Source: Skeletonema tropicum (Eukaryota > Bacillariophyta > Thalassiosirophyceae > Thalassiosirales > Thalassiosiraceae). From it: a stretch of 64,000 nt of DNA. Location: positions 1,364,001-1,428,000 of the forward strand of contig CM074131.1 in NCBI GenBank assembly GCA_037178625.1, written 5' to 3'. A program made the translations under genes and the position numbers. Below the pieces are notes generated by a model. The model worked only from the letters and a program-made list of their open reading frames with translations. It had not been told where the DNA came from and made no database searches. Of the stretch, positions 11,203-20,457 are shown piece after piece (position 1 is the first letter of the stretch; every line of letters starts with the position of its first letter).

Positions 11203-12246
11203 ATTGTTCTGTATCGATCGGACGGGTGATGATTATGTACTATTTGCTACTTCAATGCATCATAAAGCGACTTCAAATTGGCAAAAAATGTGCCGCTGAT
11301 GTAACGGCCGATACGCTTGAAGTTGATGGAACTATCAAGCCGACGATTGGACCATTGGATTCAGCGTTGAAAATTGGTCGAGAAAGTATGTTATGGTGTT
11401 GTTTGGTTGTCGTTAGTACACGACTTGCAACTCGCAACATCTACACTCTGTAGAGGAGGTGCCAGTGCCATTGTGGCGAAGTGTGCAGTTTTTTGAAACG
11501 GTGTTGGGTAGGCTTTTTAGGGAGCAAGGGGTAGACCCCGAAATTGAGGGTTCTGGTCTTTGGCAAAATCGCGTATGTGGGGGGAGAGGCGGGGGTAAAA
11601 TTGGGGCATCCCCCATGAAGGTAGTAGGCTAGCCCCCCAAAAATGGGAGTATCTAAAACCCCAACTACCTGTACCTCCTATTCCTATCTATCTCCCTCCT
11701 TCGTGCTTGCCTATTCTTCAGTCTCTTCATCATTTCTAAGGTTTCGGGTGTTCGGAAGTGCCGAATCTCCCGGATTTGGGAGGCGAATTCGGCACTCCCG
11801 GCACTCGTCGGCACTCAGCTGTTTTCTTTATATCTTGGTCTATATTGGGTATTTTTTCATAATTGAAAATTTCTACATACTCGTTTGTACGATATCTATC
11901 CAAAAATGCAATAAAAAGGATGATTTTGTGATTTATCTATAAGGAAATATTTTTCGGCTCAGCATCTCCAACTGGGAATGACTATCAAATGGGACCATCT
12001 CCAACTGGGAATGACTGTCAAATGGGACTTTTTACACCCCACTGCCGAATCACTGCCGAATCCCGGATTTTGACTGCCGAACACCCGAAACCTTAATCAT
12101 TTCATCATAAAAAACCATGCATGCCATGGTCATCTTGGTCATGGCTGGCGCAGCGGGTGCAGGTCATGCCATGGCTCATGAGGCTATTTCTTCTTAATAC
12201 ATAAAGTCGCTCACTTCGTCTTCATCATTCATACATAATCACAAGC
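11203..12246. promoter_or_regulatory. Divergent spacer between FIG4 and the SGNH-like gene
   Basis: This 1,044-bp region must hold both promoters. No TATA box or operator can be assigned with confidence. About a third of it is the miniature transposon at 11737-12095. The remaining short open frames have no recognisable product. Confidence 0.4.
11737..12095. mobile_element. hAT-like MITE with perfect TIRs and 8-bp TSD
   Basis: A 359-bp non-coding element. Its 19-bp perfect terminal inverted repeats (TAAGGTTTCGGGTGTTCGG at 11737-11755 and its reverse complement at 12077-12095) are flanked by identical 8-bp duplications, ATCATTTC at 11729-11736 and 12096-12103. An 8-bp duplication is the hallmark of hAT transposases. 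Inside are subterminal TGCCGAATC/TTCGGCA motifs and a two-copy 33-bp tandem repeat starting at 11964 and 11997 (ATCTCCAACTGGGAATGACT...). There is no transposase gene, so it would have been moved in trans. The intact ends and duplication suggest recent insertion. Confidence 0.88.
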
Positions 12247-14073
12247 ATGTCTCGCAAAGCGTTGCGATCTTCCATCCATCTGTTCCTGATGTCGCTGTTG
12301 GCCTTCCTCATCGGGTTCCTCATGAGCTACGATGCAGCCACAATGCAAGACAGAACATGGGATGTAGACGATGTCGATGGATCCATCACAGCGCTCGACT
12401 CAGCCATTGATTCGTTAGCAGCATCAAATAATGATGTGCCCGCAACAACATTGGAACTGCTTGGCAAAATTGCTTTGAGACAACGTCAACTCAACAATGA
12501 AATCATTCGAGAGTATGGAGTGTTCGGCAAGGATATATTCAATATGATCAATGTAGAGAAGATTATCCAATTATCTTCATTGTCAAAGACGAAGTTACTG
12601 CGGAAGATAATGATCAAGATTGTACTGGCTAGGATAAAGCAAGAGAATTCGGGCGCACAAGGTAACAATAATCAACCAGCACCGACATTTCATTGGGTGA
12701 CAGTAGGCGATTCTAATGCAGCAGGTCATGGCAATGCCTATTCACAAAGCTACACATCAATATTACACACTACCGTGTCTAGCATATTTCAATCCGCTGG
12801 AATTGAGTTTGTAGCATCCAATCGTGCGGGCGACGTACTCTCTGGATTAGAAACTGCATTTTGTATGAAGGAGGTCTATGGTGCGGAGGTGGATGCACTC
12901 AGCTGGGATTTCATGCCGCTTGATTCCAAACATTTTGATCCGTTAAGTAATAGCCAAGGATTGGATCCCTTGCTATTTGGAGAAAGGGCTGGAATGACCT
13001 ATTATCCACAGTTACCGTTCCTCTACTTTCTTGGAAGATCAACAGGTGTTGACATGCAAAAACAACTTGGTGCCTTGGAAAATCGTGGGGTAGGCTTTGC
13101 CATGATGAGGGAAGCCTCTCTGAGGGAAGTTGCATTGACTGTACCGAATGGAAATGATAATGATCGAGGAGGGAACCTGCCAGCTTTTCTTTCAAAGTTT
13201 CATTGCAACGGGGCAATCGAAGGGTCTGATGTATGTGACGATCTCACTCAGATGAATCGATGTTACTCCAATGAGGGAGGCGAATGTGCAAGAGTCAAAT
13301 ACAATGCACCAAACGAATGTGCGAACTCTCGATACCAAACGCCCTGGAATGATGGATTCAAGTTGCACAGACTGAAGGGTCGTCTACTGGGGTTTCACTT
13401 GATAGAAATGCTTCGTTTGGCAGCATTAGAGCTTGATTTGCTTGAATTGAAGCAACCTCACTTGAGAGACAATCCACTAAAAACTTTAGATCTACTTCAG
13501 GATGAAGAAGAGGTTGAGGGTTTCTTATTCTCAAAGACTACTGCAACAACTTCCACTGAAGAATCGTCGTGGGACTGGCTAAAGCTGAAGAAATCAGTTT
13601 GTATCAATGCAATGTCGACATTACAAAACAGTGACAAACATGATGATTTACTTCCAATCGAGCTCCACCCTTCACAATCAGCATTATGCGAAGAGCTTGC
13701 TCCATTCCTAACTGCCTTCTACCATACAAGCGACAGAGAACAGCAGATTAAACTGGACACGGTACTGGGATTAAATAAAGGCGTGCGTGATGTTATGTAC
13801 GGAGTTTGCTTGCATGCAAAAATATGTGATGAAAACCAGTGCGAGATAGACCCTGTACCTACTTCAAAAGGCACTCTAATAACAATCGACACGGTACAAA
13901 TATCAGTGAACGGCAAATTTATCTCTGAACTAACCCCGATAGGAGGTTGCTATTTTCTTGCAAATGAGGAAGGACTGAAATGGAGAGAACAAGCTGGCGG
14001 AGATTCAGCTGGAGAAATTACAATCAGGACATCAAAGCCGCTGTTTGTGTCTTCATTTTTTGTTCTTGATTAA
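12247..14073 (+). CDS. Membrane-anchored SGNH/GDSL-like protein
   Basis: A 608-aa protein with one N-terminal hydrophobic segment (~11-30, LFLMSLLAFLIGFLMSY), so probably a signal anchor with a lumenal or extracellular C-terminus. Around residue 152 is VTVGDSNAAGHGN, the GDS block I of the SGNH hydrolase fold. A Cys-rich part (CNG...VCDDL...CYSNEGGECARV...NECANS) follows, then a WNDGFKLHRLKGRLLGFH stretch. The GDS serine is clear; the matching Asp/His pair of block V could not be assigned, so catalysis is unproven. It may act on a glycan or lipid ester in the secretory pathway. I recognise no named family beyond SGNH-like. Confidence 0.75.
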   Translation: MSRKALRSSIHLFLMSLLAFLIGFLMSYDAATMQDRTWDVDDVDGSITALDSAIDSLAASNNDVPATTLELLGKIALRQRQLNNEIIREYGVFGKDIFNMINVEKIIQLSSLSKTKLLRKIMIKIVLARIKQENSGAQGNNNQPAPTFHWVTVGDSNAAGHGNAYSQSYTSILHTTVSSIFQSAGIEFVASNRAGDVLSGLETAFCMKEVYGAEVDALSWDFMPLDSKHFDPLSNSQGLDPLLFGERAGMTYYPQLPFLYFLGRSTGVDMQKQLGALENRGVGFAMMREASLREVALTVPNGNDNDRGGNLPAFLSKFHCNGAIEGSDVCDDLTQMNRCYSNEGGECARVKYNAPNECANSRYQTPWNDGFKLHRLKGRLLGFHLIEMLRLAALELDLLELKQPHLRDNPLKTLDLLQDEEEVEGFLFSKTTATTSTEESSWDWLKLKKSVCINAMSTLQNSDKHDDLLPIELHPSQSALCEELAPFLTAFYHTSDREQQIKLDTVLGLNKGVRDVMYGVCLHAKICDENQCEIDPVPTSKGTLITIDTVQISVNGKFISELTPIGGCYFLANEEGLKWREQAGGDSAGEITIRTSKPLFVSSFFVLD

Positions 14074-14218
14074 TTTATTGTGTGTGACATATTATATTTT
14101 CTCTTCTGGGAATCACATTTGAAGCGTCGGTCCATTAGCATTTTTTATTACATACATAATCAACACCAACAAAATTAAATCTCTTTACATCTTACAGACC
14201 CGAGATCGATTTTGGCCA

Positions 14219-15061
14219 TTATCTCTGTCGTCGCCCTATCAAAGCGTGGGTAGTAACAGTTACATGATCTCTTGTTAACTTTTTCTCCACAGTTGTCTTC
14301 AGTACCATTATCATTAACTGTGGATCTCTTTTCATCAACCACATCTTTTGACGAGCAGTAGGTGATTCGTCATTTGGGGCGACAAGATCGAGCTCTTCAA
14401 CAGTTTCGTAGCCAAAATACTTGTACATTTCCTCATTTTCTTTTGACTCAGTCTCCAAATATACTGGTACTTTTAGAGAATCTGCTGCTTGGTGTAATGT
14501 CGTCAATAGCTTCTTTCCGTACCCTTGCCCGTGTTGGTCAGATCTAACCCCAACAGTTAGTAGATATATCCAGCGTTTAATGCTTTTCATATGTGCAATG
14601 CGACGTTTTTCAAGAACTTTCATCGCATCAAGTCGCTTCTGTGAATTTGGACCATAACTTTGCTTCTCTTTGTACATGGGAGGGAGACCATATCTGAGCA
14701 ATGACAAGAACATTTTTAGCATGGATTCTTCGTGGTCGGAAGAAACGCAAATGTTCATTGCCCCAACTACCTGATTGTTTCTTCCCTTGATCGCCATAGG
14801 AACTAATCCCCGATGAACATTGAACGATACCTGAAACACCCACTTGTTCAATTTCGCCATCTTCGTTTTGTTTTCGACGGTGTCATCTTTTTGTAAGTCA
14901 GCAAACCAAACGAATAACGGATCTTCCATGAAGGCGTCGGCAAGAGTTGCGATTGCATCTTCTTTATCAGCATCACCAGACACAAAAGATACCGAATCAT
15001 TTACGAAAGGCTTCAGCGCTTGTTCTAGCTCCGTTTTAGACAGTTTTCCTCCTCCAAACAT
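14219..15061 (-). CDS. GNAT-family N-acetyltransferase
   Basis: A 280-aa protein with the GNAT fold core. The acetyl-CoA pocket motif A is LTVGVRSDQHGQGYGKKLL (Q/RxxGxG/A as QHGQGYG, ~177-183), followed by a beta5 segment VPVYLETESKENEEMYKYFGYE typical of the family. Earlier stretches (VVGAMNICVS, FNVHRGLVPMAIKG) fit the preceding beta strands. The substrate cannot be told; similar fungal and algal GNATs act on small molecules. No targeting peptide is obvious. It is convergent with the SGNH-like gene, with 145 bp between stops. Confidence 0.85.
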   Translation of the reverse strand: MFGGGKLSKTELEQALKPFVNDSVSFVSGDADKEDAIATLADAFMEDPLFVWFADLQKDDTVENKTKMAKLNKWVFQVSFNVHRGLVPMAIKGRNNQVVGAMNICVSSDHEESMLKMFLSLLRYGLPPMYKEKQSYGPNSQKRLDAMKVLEKRRIAHMKSIKRWIYLLTVGVRSDQHGQGYGKKLLTTLHQAADSLKVPVYLETESKENEEMYKYFGYETVEELDLVAPNDESPTARQKMWLMKRDPQLMIMVLKTTVEKKLTRDHVTVTTHALIGRRQR

Positions 15062-15510
15062 GATGTGTCAAAGTAGTTTCTTAATTTATGATAACGACGC
15101 AATAATTACTGAACAGTACTTTAGAGACAGCAGACAGTAGCAGCAGGAATCTACTAATGCTATTATTGAGTCTATCTAGCGTATTCTTGGCTAGCGCTTC
15201 GACCAACAATGAGCTAGGTAGGTCGCTGAATGATAGAATCAAGATTCTTTCCCTGCAATCTGCCAGACGTACTTTAAAATTTCTGTTATATATATCTTAT
15301 ACATCTTACCAGAATCTTTCCTTGGTCCTCCTTCGCTCGAGTTTTGGCGTAAAGGAGACTCGTGTCTTCGTTTTTTGTCCTTCCTAGTTTAAATTTCGTT
15401 GTTACGAGAAAAGCGAAACATCATAAACATCCTTCATTTCATTAAGTTTTTACTTGTGACCCCAGCCAAAAGTTTGCATGCATTCCTTTCCCAGACATCA
15501 TGTCAGCTGT
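15062..15510. other. Spacer between the GNAT and Sec61 alpha genes
   Basis: The 449 bp between two minus-strand genes must hold the GNAT promoter and the Sec61 alpha 3' end. I see no further gene, repeat or RNA. Confidence 0.5.
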
Positions 15511-16953
15511 CTACATCATCATGCCACCTTGCTTCCCCATCATGGCCATGTATTGTGAAGCATTTTCCTTCATGAATGCCTCTTGAAACTCAAAAATGAT
15601 TGTTACTGTCAACAAAATTCCCGTTCCACTACCAATAGCACCCATATAATCGGCCACTACAGTCAGCAATCCTATGCAAATACCACCCAACGCAGCAGCA
15701 ATTGGGATGTAACGCCCCAGAATTTTTGCCGTGGCTGTTTCACGATGTCCCTTCATAACAATTTGATTCTCGCGAAATTGACGTGCAACATCCCTCACAC
15801 TTGACCCGGACACCTCTGTCCAAGTTCTAGCAAAGATGGCACATGCTGTCAGAGTAAACATGAGATAGAATAGAGCGTGGAATGGATCAGAAAGCATGGC
15901 CGTGAATGTAGCTGGAGGTGAGACATAGTAAGCTAGTCCTCCAACAGGAACCGCGTTTGCACCAGTTTCCAAAGTAGAAGGCGCCCAATCCCCAAATAAC
16001 TTCACAAAGGGAGAATTAGGAGCTTGATTGAAGAGCATTTGCGACATGAAGTAAAGATTTGACACGAACGCAGTCTGCAAAATGATGGGCATATTGGATG
16101 TGTAGAATAATTTGATTGGGTATTTCTGTTCTGCTCCACGAGCGCGTTGACTCTTCACCGCCAACATAACACGCCATCCTTGCATGTAGATACAAAGAGC
16201 AAATATAAGGAGAGTGGCCGCGAGATTTGTTAGATTTGGAAGGTTTTGACGATAGAGTGCCTCTCGGATGGCTTGAAGTTTGTTGCTTCTCACATACATG
16301 AGGTGGAAGAAGGCAAGTACGGCCCCCTCAAACTCAGTTCCGCGTCCAGTATTAATGGTAGTAGGACTGAAAGCTTTCCATACAATTGTCTCACTGATAT
16401 GGGAGGCAATGAAGAGACTAATACCGGACCCCAATCCATATCCGGCTTGAAGTAATTCATCGAGCATGAGCAAGATGAAACCAGCAAATGTCAACTGTGC
16501 CACAATGAGAATAGCGTTACCCGCCCCAATAGATGCCACATCACCATACATGCCACTAACAACGTAGAGTGTCGCCTGCACGAAAGTTACAAGCAACCCA
16601 ACAACTTTTTGTGCGGCAGTGAATAAAACTCGATCCTCTTTACTCTTCAAATCCACATCAAGTATCTTGGCACCAGCAAGAAGCTGCATCACCATACCAG
16701 TCGTCATCAATGGGCTAACACCCAACTCCATCAACGTCCCGCGATTCGACGCCAAAATAACTCGCATCCAATAGAACGGATCGGATGTTTGCGCCCTTTG
16801 GATGCCGTAGAGCGGAAGGTTGCTGCACACAACATACACGAGTAGAGCACATACGGTCCAGGTGATCTTTTCTTGCAATGGTACTTTTTGAGTTGGCTTC
16901 TCCACCTCGGGGATACCCGCGAGGATGGGGCGGATTAGGTGAAGGAGCTTCAT
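15511..16953 (-). CDS. SEC61A: Sec61 alpha, ER protein-conducting channel
   Basis: Pore subunit of the ER translocon. The frame gives 480 aa from the ATG at 16953, the usual Sec61 alpha length; an ATG at 16983 would add ten residues, but MKLLHLIRPI aligns with the family N-terminus. Diagnostic blocks are DPFYWMRVILASNRGTLMELG (plug region), LDELLQAGYGLGSGISLFIA, ETIVWKAFSPTT, YPIKLFYTSNMPIILQ, VEVSGSS-type WTEVSGSSVRDVARQ, MKGHRE and GAIGSGTGILL. About ten hydrophobic helices are readable. It is intronless here and ends in a Met-rich tail (GKQGGMMM). It is divergent from the HAD phosphatase gene. Confidence 0.98.
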   Translation of the reverse strand: MKLLHLIRPILAGIPEVEKPTQKVPLQEKITWTVCALLVYVVCSNLPLYGIQRAQTSDPFYWMRVILASNRGTLMELGVSPLMTTGMVMQLLAGAKILDVDLKSKEDRVLFTAAQKVVGLLVTFVQATLYVVSGMYGDVASIGAGNAILIVAQLTFAGFILLMLDELLQAGYGLGSGISLFIASHISETIVWKAFSPTTINTGRGTEFEGAVLAFFHLMYVRSNKLQAIREALYRQNLPNLTNLAATLLIFALCIYMQGWRVMLAVKSQRARGAEQKYPIKLFYTSNMPIILQTAFVSNLYFMSQMLFNQAPNSPFVKLFGDWAPSTLETGANAVPVGGLAYYVSPPATFTAMLSDPFHALFYLMFTLTACAIFARTWTEVSGSSVRDVARQFRENQIVMKGHRETATAKILGRYIPIAAALGGICIGLLTVVADYMGAIGSGTGILLTVTIIFEFQEAFMKENASQYMAMMGKQGGMMM

Positions 16954-17490
16954 TGTCTTCGTGCCTATGTTGTAGGTCGACAATTTTGTACTATCTACAA
17001 TCTTCTATTACGGCAACGACTAACAGATTCGATCATGTTCATCGTGGTCGGCTGTCGCTCAAAAGAAAACAATGACACCCTCTGGGTTATGAGCCACACA
17101 ACGTTGTTACCCAAATCTTTCCTTGAACATCCAGACTCGATAATTAATATCCACCAAATACCCTATTATGTCACACTGGCACTCCCCTCCTCCTCTCTTC
17201 ATGCACAAAAAAATTCTCCACCTTTTCATCTCCACCTCCACCTCCTCCTCCTGAAGCTGAAGTGAAGTGAAAAGAAGTGGGTGCAGTTGACGTGTGCAGT
17301 GTGCAAACCTCTCTCTACCATAGCTTCCATATCTTTAGGTTCCTCTTTACTCCTACTGCCATACGCTTATCACTCGGTCTCTGCGGCATGAAACAACAAT
17401 CTGCTGTGCCAATAATATAGTATCCACGGATAGAATATTTCCTTCCTCTTCATTTACACTACAGCACATCATATCAAAGCAGCTTCCAGC
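16954..17490. promoter_or_regulatory. Divergent promoter region, Sec61 alpha / HAD phosphatase
   Basis: The 537 bp separate two divergently transcribed genes. A TGACGT core (17288-17293), the type bound by bZIP factors and reported in diatom CO2/cAMP-responsive promoters, lies near the middle. A CT-rich run follows. Function is inferred from position only. Confidence 0.35.
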
Positions 17491-18348
17491 ATGTCATTAT
17501 CAACCAAAACAACGCCCAAAATCAAAGCAGCAATCTTTGACCTAGACGGAACTCTACTCGACACAGAATCACTTAGCTGTCGAGCTGTTATAGATTCGTT
17601 CGAACTCACAAATGCACCATTAAATCCAGCTATCCGGTCACAGCTCAAACGAGATGGAGATCTGTTACCATGGGAGCTAAAACAAAGTATATTAGGTCTA
17701 CGAGGATCAGAATGGGTGCCGATAACGTTGGGCTATGCACAAGAGAAATGGGATTGGGTTGGATATGAGAACGGGCTTGATTGGAAAGATGGATGGCAGT
17801 CAAGAGGAAACAATAGAGACACACAAGAGAATGAAACGAGGGAGAGAATTATCAACACATTCATAGAAACTTGGGAAAGACGATTAGGTGAACTCTGTGA
17901 ACAAGTTGTAGCATGTCCTGGAGCTCTTGAGCTGGTAAGAGCATTATCTGAACATGGAAATTTACCTCTAGCAGTAGCTACAAGCAGTAGATTGGAAGGT
18001 GTCAATAAGAAGAGACTAAAGCACGAAGAGATGTTTCAATTCTTTGAACATGTGGTCACTGGTGACGATAAAAATGTTCGTATGGGCAAGCCAGCTCCAG
18101 ATATATTCTTAGAAGCGGCAAGAAGGCTAAATGTCCACCCTTCGGAATGCTTGGTTTTTGAGGATTCATTGCAAGGGGCAATAGCTGGCAAGGCTGCTGG
18201 GTGTGTGACTATAGCTGTACCTGATAAGAGGATGGAGACGGAAGCATTCATGGATCATTCCGATCATATCATACCGAGCATGTGGCACTTTAGCGGGCAA
18301 CAGTGGGGGGTTGATGTAGATATGAGCAACCATTCTGTTGAAGACTAA
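17491..18348 (+). CDS. HAD-superfamily phosphatase, subfamily IA-like
   Basis: A 285-aa haloacid-dehalogenase-type hydrolase. Motif I is FDLDGTLLDT (~15-24, with the nucleophile and acid Asp), motif II is ATSS (~160), motif III is the Lys in GKPAPD, and motif IV is FEDSLQG. The cap region lies between motifs I and II and has an unusual polar insertion (WVGYENGLDWKDGWQSRGNN). Such proteins hydrolyse small phosphates such as glycerol-phosphate, FMN, pseudouridine 5'-phosphate or sugar phosphates; the substrate cannot be chosen here. It is convergent with NAD kinase, with only 56 bp between stops. Confidence 0.9.
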   Translation: MSLSTKTTPKIKAAIFDLDGTLLDTESLSCRAVIDSFELTNAPLNPAIRSQLKRDGDLLPWELKQSILGLRGSEWVPITLGYAQEKWDWVGYENGLDWKDGWQSRGNNRDTQENETRERIINTFIETWERRLGELCEQVVACPGALELVRALSEHGNLPLAVATSSRLEGVNKKRLKHEEMFQFFEHVVTGDDKNVRMGKPAPDIFLEAARRLNVHPSECLVFEDSLQGAIAGKAAGCVTIAVPDKRMETEAFMDHSDHIIPSMWHFSGQQWGVDVDMSNHSVED

Positions 18349-18404
18349 TTTAATACAGTAGCAGAATGCAATTTACAACTTCTCTACCCTTCAGTGTCTG
18401 TGAT

Positions 18405-20003
18405 TCAGTCTGTTACTGAAGTTGTGGATATATTCTTCTGCCTCACTCTTGTATTGAAGTTGAAATTACTCTTCAGACTGGATAACCAGTCGGCTGAATG
18501 ATCTACCCTATTTATTGTTGGAACAGGATGGGGACTCATTTCTATTTGTACACTATCTCCTCGACTCAACTCCGTTCTATGTTTGCCATCGAAATGAACG
18601 CAAGCTGTCGACCGGGCATCACTTGGGACATAACATCGCAATACCACATGATCTGGGAATACCATGCTTCGGAAACTGAGGACATGGGGGCAAATTGGAG
18701 TGACCATAATGGCTGGAACGGCTGGATGAACAACAGACCCACCAGCAGCCATACTGTATGCTGTTGACCCAGTTGGTGTCGCAAAGATGATGCCATCTGC
18801 TTGCACTGTCGTCAAGTGTACATCATCGCAAAAACATTCCAAGCTTGCCAAGTAAGGACTCGATCCCCTATCGATGACAACTTCATTCAGTACAACATAA
18901 CGGGCACGAAGTGTTCCGTCACTTCCAAATATGCGACAGTCAAATCTCATTCGCATTGAGATGCAAATTTTATTGTTGCTGCCGAATGCCAATGGTTCTC
19001 TATCACTGTAACCCGAAAAGGATGATGCTTCTATATGCATGTTGTTATTTGCACGCTGAGAGATTGTTAAACCATTCTTGTCGTCTGGACCGTCCTTATC
19101 ATCCTCTACTTCGTTCCCATCTGAAGTAACTTCTTTCAGACCTAATGCAATCAAAATTGTTTCCAACATTTCTTCTCTGGCAAATGGAGTTAAGAATCCC
19201 ATGCTCCCCCCTGCGACGGGTAGTATTGGAGGAACTGGTCCACTGAATACATGTGACGCATACATTATTGTGCCATCACCGCCCAGCGTTACAATCAGAT
19301 CGGCATCTGATAAGTCTGCAGAATATTGCTGCTTTTCTCCATTACTATTGTTGGTGGTGATATCATCATCATCATCATCTACAGAAGGTGGCAGTAACTG
19401 TTTCCCACTGCCAAATCCTGGCACTGGCTTGGGATCAAAGTGTCGAATCATCTCACTTTCCAAGTCAATGTTATCAAACTTTCTCAACTTGTCCCTAAAA
19501 ATAGAATCTACCAATATCTGCACTCCGTAGTCTAATAATTGTTCTATCACTTCTACCGCCATGGGGACTAAATCTTCATCATCTGGTTTCACAAGTATCA
19601 GCACTGCAGGTGAGTAGGATTTTCCCTCACCATTATTTGCAGTTGTAGAGGACGCGTCATCTTCTACAAAACTGTATGCCACTTGCCCGGTCGCAGGTGC
19701 TGTTAACTCCAAATGATTATGGTCCCCTGTTACTTTTTCACGAATTGTTTCATGACAAACATTAGAATTGCACCAAGATAGCTCAATTTTGCGTTTGGTC
19801 GCTGCCGCTCTTTCATGCCCACCGTTCGTCTGGAGCAGATTACCAGCATCGTCTTTAGTTGCTTCTGGATTCAATTCATTAACATCTGTTTGAGGTTCCG
19901 CAGAATAAAGACGGTGCAGCGACGTCCGTATTATTGGCGCTGGCCTGAATTGGAATGCATCAACGAGACATATTACCGCAAGGGAGAGTATTTGCTGCTT
20001 CAT
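18405..20003 (-). CDS. NAD kinase, probably plastid-targeted
   Basis: Phosphorylates NAD to NADP. From the ATG at 20003 it is 532 aa. Visible are the GGDGT motif (VTLGGDGTIMYASH), the glycine-rich GSMGFLTPF, NEVVIDRGSSPYL, and the catalytic-domain stretch GIIFATPTGSTAYSMAAGGS...HPAVPAIMVTPICPH. The N-terminus MKQQILSLAVICLVDAFQFRPAP looks like a signal peptide whose cleavage would leave Phe at +1, as in diatom bipartite plastid presequences. That supports this start over the ATG 19 codons upstream at 20060. A ~40-residue acidic Asp-rich linker precedes the catalytic domain. A chloroplast NADP-supplying role is inferred. Confidence 0.95.
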   Translation of the reverse strand: MKQQILSLAVICLVDAFQFRPAPIIRTSLHRLYSAEPQTDVNELNPEATKDDAGNLLQTNGGHERAAATKRKIELSWCNSNVCHETIREKVTGDHNHLELTAPATGQVAYSFVEDDASSTTANNGEGKSYSPAVLILVKPDDEDLVPMAVEVIEQLLDYGVQILVDSIFRDKLRKFDNIDLESEMIRHFDPKPVPGFGSGKQLLPPSVDDDDDDITTNNSNGEKQQYSADLSDADLIVTLGGDGTIMYASHVFSGPVPPILPVAGGSMGFLTPFAREEMLETILIALGLKEVTSDGNEVEDDKDGPDDKNGLTISQRANNNMHIEASSFSGYSDREPLAFGSNNKICISMRMRFDCRIFGSDGTLRARYVVLNEVVIDRGSSPYLASLECFCDDVHLTTVQADGIIFATPTGSTAYSMAAGGSVVHPAVPAIMVTPICPHVLSFRSMVFPDHVVLRCYVPSDARSTACVHFDGKHRTELSRGDSVQIEMSPHPVPTINRVDHSADWLSSLKSNFNFNTRVRQKNISTTSVTD

Positions 20004-20457
20004 CTTCTCCAAGCTACTGCAGCCACCACTACGAACATATACAGCATGAGAGATAGCCACCGCCCACTTCTTCAGCTACATATGCAGCGGACAAGGAACG
20101 AAAGTGGAATGAATAGTAGTAGCGACGTACGTCGATAACGAAGAATTTTACATAGTCGGCGTCGGCAGCGCGGAGGAACGAGGGAACGGAAACACTTCTC
20201 CTCTTCTGTCCCGCCACACGCCAACGTTCGCGCCATCTTCAAGCTTTAAAAATTAGGCTACATCCTCTGGCGATGGCTAGCATGCAGGCCATCATACACC
20301 ATCAAGGCCTCTAGCCTATCTCTATCGAAGCTACCATACTACTTCTCAGTAGTGTAACTCAACACACAGCCGTCAGATTGCGCTGGTAGCCTTTATTCTC
20401 TGTGTGGGTATCGTCAAAGTAAGCAGCATACTTAGCTGCAAAGACAATTATCACATC
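20004..20457. promoter_or_regulatory. Divergent promoter region, NAD kinase / JmjC-like gene
   Basis: The 454-bp spacer between two divergent starts contains a perfect 12-bp palindrome CGACGTACGTCG at 20123-20134 with two ACGT cores, the preferred centre of many bZIP sites. It could serve both genes. This is positional inference with no binding evidence. Confidence 0.35.
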
